Source of the DNA: Flavobacteriaceae bacterium
Lineage (GTDB): Bacteria; Bacteroidota; Bacteroidia; Flavobacteriales; Flavobacteriaceae
Assembly: GCA_947456955.1 (NCBI GenBank)
Contig: CANGTQ010000003.1
Span: 124,001-188,000, forward strand
DNA length: 64,000 nt
Direction of reading: 5' to 3'
This document shows positions 61,823 through 64,000 of this stretch, one piece after another. The notes under the pieces were generated by a model, which ran no database searches, was not told the DNA's origin, and was given only the letters and a program-made list of their open reading frames with translations. Position numbers and translations under genes: made by a program. Position 1 is the first letter of the stretch. Every line of letters begins with the position of its first letter.

Positions 61823-63163
61823 TTAGTAGTGGCATTTACCACATTCCGTTCCTCCCATTTGCGCAGCAGTCAATTTGTCTACCCCATATCGTTTAGAAAG
61901 TTCTTCGTGAATTTTTGTGTAGTATGCATTTCCTTCCATTTTGACATCAGTCTCACGATGACATTTAATACACCATCCCATAGTTAACGGAGCAAATTGT
62001 TTTTGGATTTCATATTCTTGAACAGGTCCGTGACATTTTTGACATTCAATTCCAGCAACTGTTACGTGTTGTGAGTGATTGAAGTAAGCAAAGTCAGGTA
62101 AGTTATGGATTCTAACCCATTTAACAGGACTGGTTTTTCCAGTATATTTTGAACCGTCCCAACCTACAGCAGCGTATAATTTTTTAATTTCTCCGTCGTA
62201 GAATGCTTTTGAATGTTCCGGAGTAGCAGTAGTGTCTGAAACTTCAGAAATGTTTTTATGACAGTTCATACAAACATTTAGAGAAGGAATCCCTGCGTTT
62301 TTACTAACGCGTGCGGCCGAGTGGCAATATTTACAATCAATACCATTGCTTCCAGCATGAATTCTGTGAGAATAATGAATTGGTTGAATTGGTGCGTAAT
62401 CTTGATCAACTCCTATTTGCATTAAGTATCCATAAACAAAGAATCCGCTGGCTAATAATAAGAAGATAGAAGAAACTAAAACCAAAAATTGGTTTTTTGC
62501 AAATGCTTTCCAAATTGGTAATCTTGCTTCTTTTTCAGCAACTTCGATACCGTTTGCTTTAGCAACTTTAGTTAATACATTGTTCACAAAGACCAACATG
62601 ATTACCAACATCAACAACACTAAACATAAAGCTCCAAGAACAACGTTATTTGAAATTCCAGCATTGTTGTCTGCTTTTAATCCCCCATCAGCTGTAGTAG
62701 TTAATCCTTTTGGCGCTTCAGGTTTTGGTTCATCAGTATACGCTAAAATATTATCTACATCTTGTTTTGATAATTGAGGAAACGCAGTCATTACTGACTT
62801 GTTATATTCATTAAATATTTTAACTGCATCAGCATCACCTGACTTTATCATAGCAGAACTATTGGCAATCCAAGGATAAAACCAATCTCTTGCGTGACGT
62901 GCGGTTACACCTCTTAATGCAGGGCCGGTCATTTTCTTGTCTAAAGCGTGACAAGCTGCACAATTAGCGTTAAACAATACTTTCCCTGCTACTGCGTCGC
63001 CTCCAGTGGCTGCAGCTGGTGCTGCTGTTGCTGTTGCAGTGACTGGTGTAGCTGCTGCTGGCTGAGTTGCTTGTGAAAATGAAGTGAAGGAGAAAGTTAG
63101 CATAAAAGCTAAACAGAAGAGTATTTTCCTTGAAATCGAATTATGGTTACCCACTTTTTTCAT
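61823..63163 (-). CDS. actA: Alternative Complex III subunit ActA with fused N-terminal cytochrome c (six heme sites)
   Basis: A 446-residue protein. A signal peptide (KILFCLAFMLTFSFTSFSQ) and an Ala/Thr linker lead to a monoheme cytochrome c domain (CAACH at 68-72). Two transmembrane helices follow (about 175-198 and 225-250), then a pentaheme cytochrome c3-like region with CKYCH, CMNCH, CQKCH, CIKCH and a C-terminal CGKCHY. Classical ActA has five hemes and one membrane helix, so the N-terminal domain adds a sixth. It opens the act-oxidase operon and is preceded by a consensus promoter. Confidence 0.94.
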   Translation of the reverse strand: MKKVGNHNSISRKILFCLAFMLTFSFTSFSQATQPAAATPVTATATAAPAAATGGDAVAGKVLFNANCAACHALDKKMTGPALRGVTARHARDWFYPWIANSSAMIKSGDADAVKIFNEYNKSVMTAFPQLSKQDVDNILAYTDEPKPEAPKGLTTTADGGLKADNNAGISNNVVLGALCLVLLMLVIMLVFVNNVLTKVAKANGIEVAEKEARLPIWKAFAKNQFLVLVSSIFLLLASGFFVYGYLMQIGVDQDYAPIQPIHYSHRIHAGSNGIDCKYCHSAARVSKNAGIPSLNVCMNCHKNISEVSDTTATPEHSKAFYDGEIKKLYAAVGWDGSKYTGKTSPVKWVRIHNLPDFAYFNHSQHVTVAGIECQKCHGPVQEYEIQKQFAPLTMGWCIKCHRETDVKMEGNAYYTKIHEELSKRYGVDKLTAAQMGGTECGKCHY

Positions 63164-63248
63164 ATAATAAGTAATTATCGGCTTATGTTGGCTCGGTTTA
63201 TTCTGAAAGAATTTCAGTAAAAAATCGACGTTTTATTAAAAACTTGCA

Positions 63249-63277
63249 CAAAAATACGACTTATGAACTATTCTCAA
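63249..63277 (-). promoter_or_regulatory. Promoter of the act-oxidase operon
   Basis: Minus strand: TTG (63277-63275), 18 bases, TATTTTTG (63256-63249), a full match to the consensus. The predicted leader is about 80 bases and includes a TTCTGAAAGAATTTCAG inverted repeat (plus 63211-63227). Confidence 0.75.
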
Positions 63278-63328
63278 AACCTTAAATATAGCTTAAATAT
63301 CAATTTATATTAATTCTAAATAACGTTT

Positions 63329-63362
63329 TTGCGGCGGTTTAATTCTATAAGTTTTACATTTG
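63329..63362 (+). promoter_or_regulatory. Promoter of the SPOR-domain gene
   Basis: TTG at 63329-63331, 23 bases, TACATTTG at 63355-63362; both elements fit, at the long end of the spacing range. The ATG is at 63381, 19 bases on. Confidence 0.65.
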
Positions 63363-63380
63363 CATAAAAATCAAACAATT

Positions 63381-63770
63381 ATGACCTTTTTAAAACAAAT
63401 AAAATTAGTTTTCGCTACACTAACTCTGGTTTTTTTGCATCAAAAAAGCTATAGTCAAGAGGCTAAAGTAAGTGTAAGTCAAGATCCAAAGTTTGAGCAA
63501 CTCTTAAACGAAAAAAGAAAAATAAATAGTTCGATTACCATAAATGATCGTTATAAAATACAGATTTTTAACGGAGATACTGAAAATTCCAAAAAAACAT
63601 TGCTTGATTTTAAAAGAGAAAACAAAAATATTGATGCTACTATAGTTTTTAGCACACCACTATATAAAGTTTGGGTAGGCAATTTCAAAACCCGAATTGA
63701 AGCCGAAAAAAACCTCAACGATTTAAAGAAGAAATATCCAAATGCGTTTTTGATAAAACCGAATAAATAA
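63381..63770 (+). CDS. SPOR-domain protein
   Basis: A 129-residue exported protein with a signal peptide (FLKQIKLVFATLTLVFLHQKSYS) and a C-terminal SPOR domain, RYKIQIFNGDTENSKKTLLDF..YKVWVGNFKTRIEAEKNLNDLKKKYPNAFLI. SPOR domains bind peptidoglycan glycan strands stripped of stem peptides, often at the septum. It is divergent from actA and convergent with infB. Confidence 0.88.
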   Translation: MTFLKQIKLVFATLTLVFLHQKSYSQEAKVSVSQDPKFEQLLNEKRKINSSITINDRYKIQIFNGDTENSKKTLLDFKRENKNIDATIVFSTPLYKVWVGNFKTRIEAEKNLNDLKKKYPNAFLIKPNK

Positions 63771-63792
63771 AAAACGCAAAAACCATTAAACA

Positions 63793-63818
63793 AAAAATCC
63801 CGATTGCTCGGGATTTTC
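63793..63818. terminator. Bidirectional terminator between the SPOR gene and infB
   Basis: AAAATCCCGA (63794-63803), TTGC, TCGGGATTTT (63808-63817) form a 10-bp perfect stem with A/T tails on both sides, placed between convergent genes. Confidence 0.85.
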
Positions 63819-63825
63819 ATTTGTA

Positions 63826-64000
63826 TTACTTCATCTTTTTCTTCACTTCCACTTCCTGGAAAGCTTCGATGATGTCAAGTTGTTCAATATCGTTGTAATT
63901 CTTGATCTGCATACCGCAATCATATCCTTTGGCAACATCTTTTACATCGTCTTTAAAACGTTTCAGGGTGGCTAATTCTCCTGTAAAAACAACAACGCCT
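63826..64000 (-). CDS. infB: Translation initiation factor IF-2 (C-terminal end only)
   Basis: The last 58 residues of a minus-strand gene that continues beyond the right edge: [20 protein letters not shown], then [31 protein letters not shown]. This is the C-terminal domain (C2) of IF-2, which binds the formyl-methionyl end of the initiator tRNA. Only the end is visible, so nothing can be said about the GTPase part. Confidence 0.9.
   Translation of the reverse strand, partial: GVVVFTGELATLKRFKDDVKDVAKGYDCGMQIKNYNDIEQLDIIEAFQEVEVKKKMK

Overview
The window looks like a piece of a chromosome from a gliding, aerobic member of the Flavobacteriia, most likely Flavobacterium or a close relative. 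The evidence is low GC content, promoters of the Bacteroidetes form TTG-N(17-23)-TANNTTTG, few Shine-Dalgarno sites, a 2465-residue SprA translocon, RemB and PorP/SprF proteins, and a complete Alternative Complex III (act) operon joined to a cytochrome c oxidase. No rRNA, tRNA, CRISPR array, integrase or transposase was recognised.

Layout. 1-3150: DUF2797 end, a GH3-family protein, a tiny lipoprotein and an EamA transporter. 3160-8800 (minus): the tig-clpP-clpX protein-quality cluster, a holin-like membrane protein, an alpha/beta hydrolase and pdxJ. 8960-17420 (plus): CBS protein, NAD kinase, DUF6089 barrel, uppS, bamA, two Skp/OmpH chaperones and murI, an envelope-biogenesis run. 17640-29270: gamma carbonic anhydrase, PorP/SprF, an Nfu-type Fe-S scaffold, a DUF255 thioredoxin protein, MscS, tsaB, a four-helix-bundle protein between heptamer arrays, a HlyD/TolC efflux pair and a DUF4403 lipoprotein. 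29400-34630 (minus): heme o synthase, two oxidase subunit III proteins, subunit IV, an SCO protein, a ligand-less SCO-like paralogue and DUF420, i.e. oxidase subunits and assembly. 34890-35770: a BRO-N/Fic fusion in repeat-rich surroundings. 35970-51540 (minus): remB, vanZ-like, gcvH, sprA, ruvA, malic enzyme, queG, ruvB. 51620-63160 (minus): actABCDEF followed by oxidase subunits II and I, read from one good promoter at 63249-63277. The right edge holds a SPOR protein and the end of infB.

How it works together. ActA-F oxidises menaquinol and passes electrons through c-type hemes to the caa3-like oxidase, whose remaining subunits, heme farnesylation and copper delivery are encoded about 17 kb away. 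SprA, RemB and PorP/SprF belong to type IX secretion and gliding; BamA and the two Skp proteins serve insertion of such outer-membrane barrels.

The most unusual content is between the genes. (1) Degenerate tandem arrays with a strict 7-base period but different consensus sequences occur at seven places. Two arrays of one consensus sit 4-5 bases before start codons in the same orientation, two face outward from the four-helix-bundle gene, and one encodes the signal peptide of a small membrane protein. (2) A 20-bp palindrome is present in two dispersed repeats, and each has an empty copy in this same window. (3) Four intrinsic terminators share the core TCCCGTCTCGTT, which creates false MSRLV gene starts. 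(4) The Fic fusion has a C-terminal SYYYEE tail that matches the self-inhibiting class III pattern.
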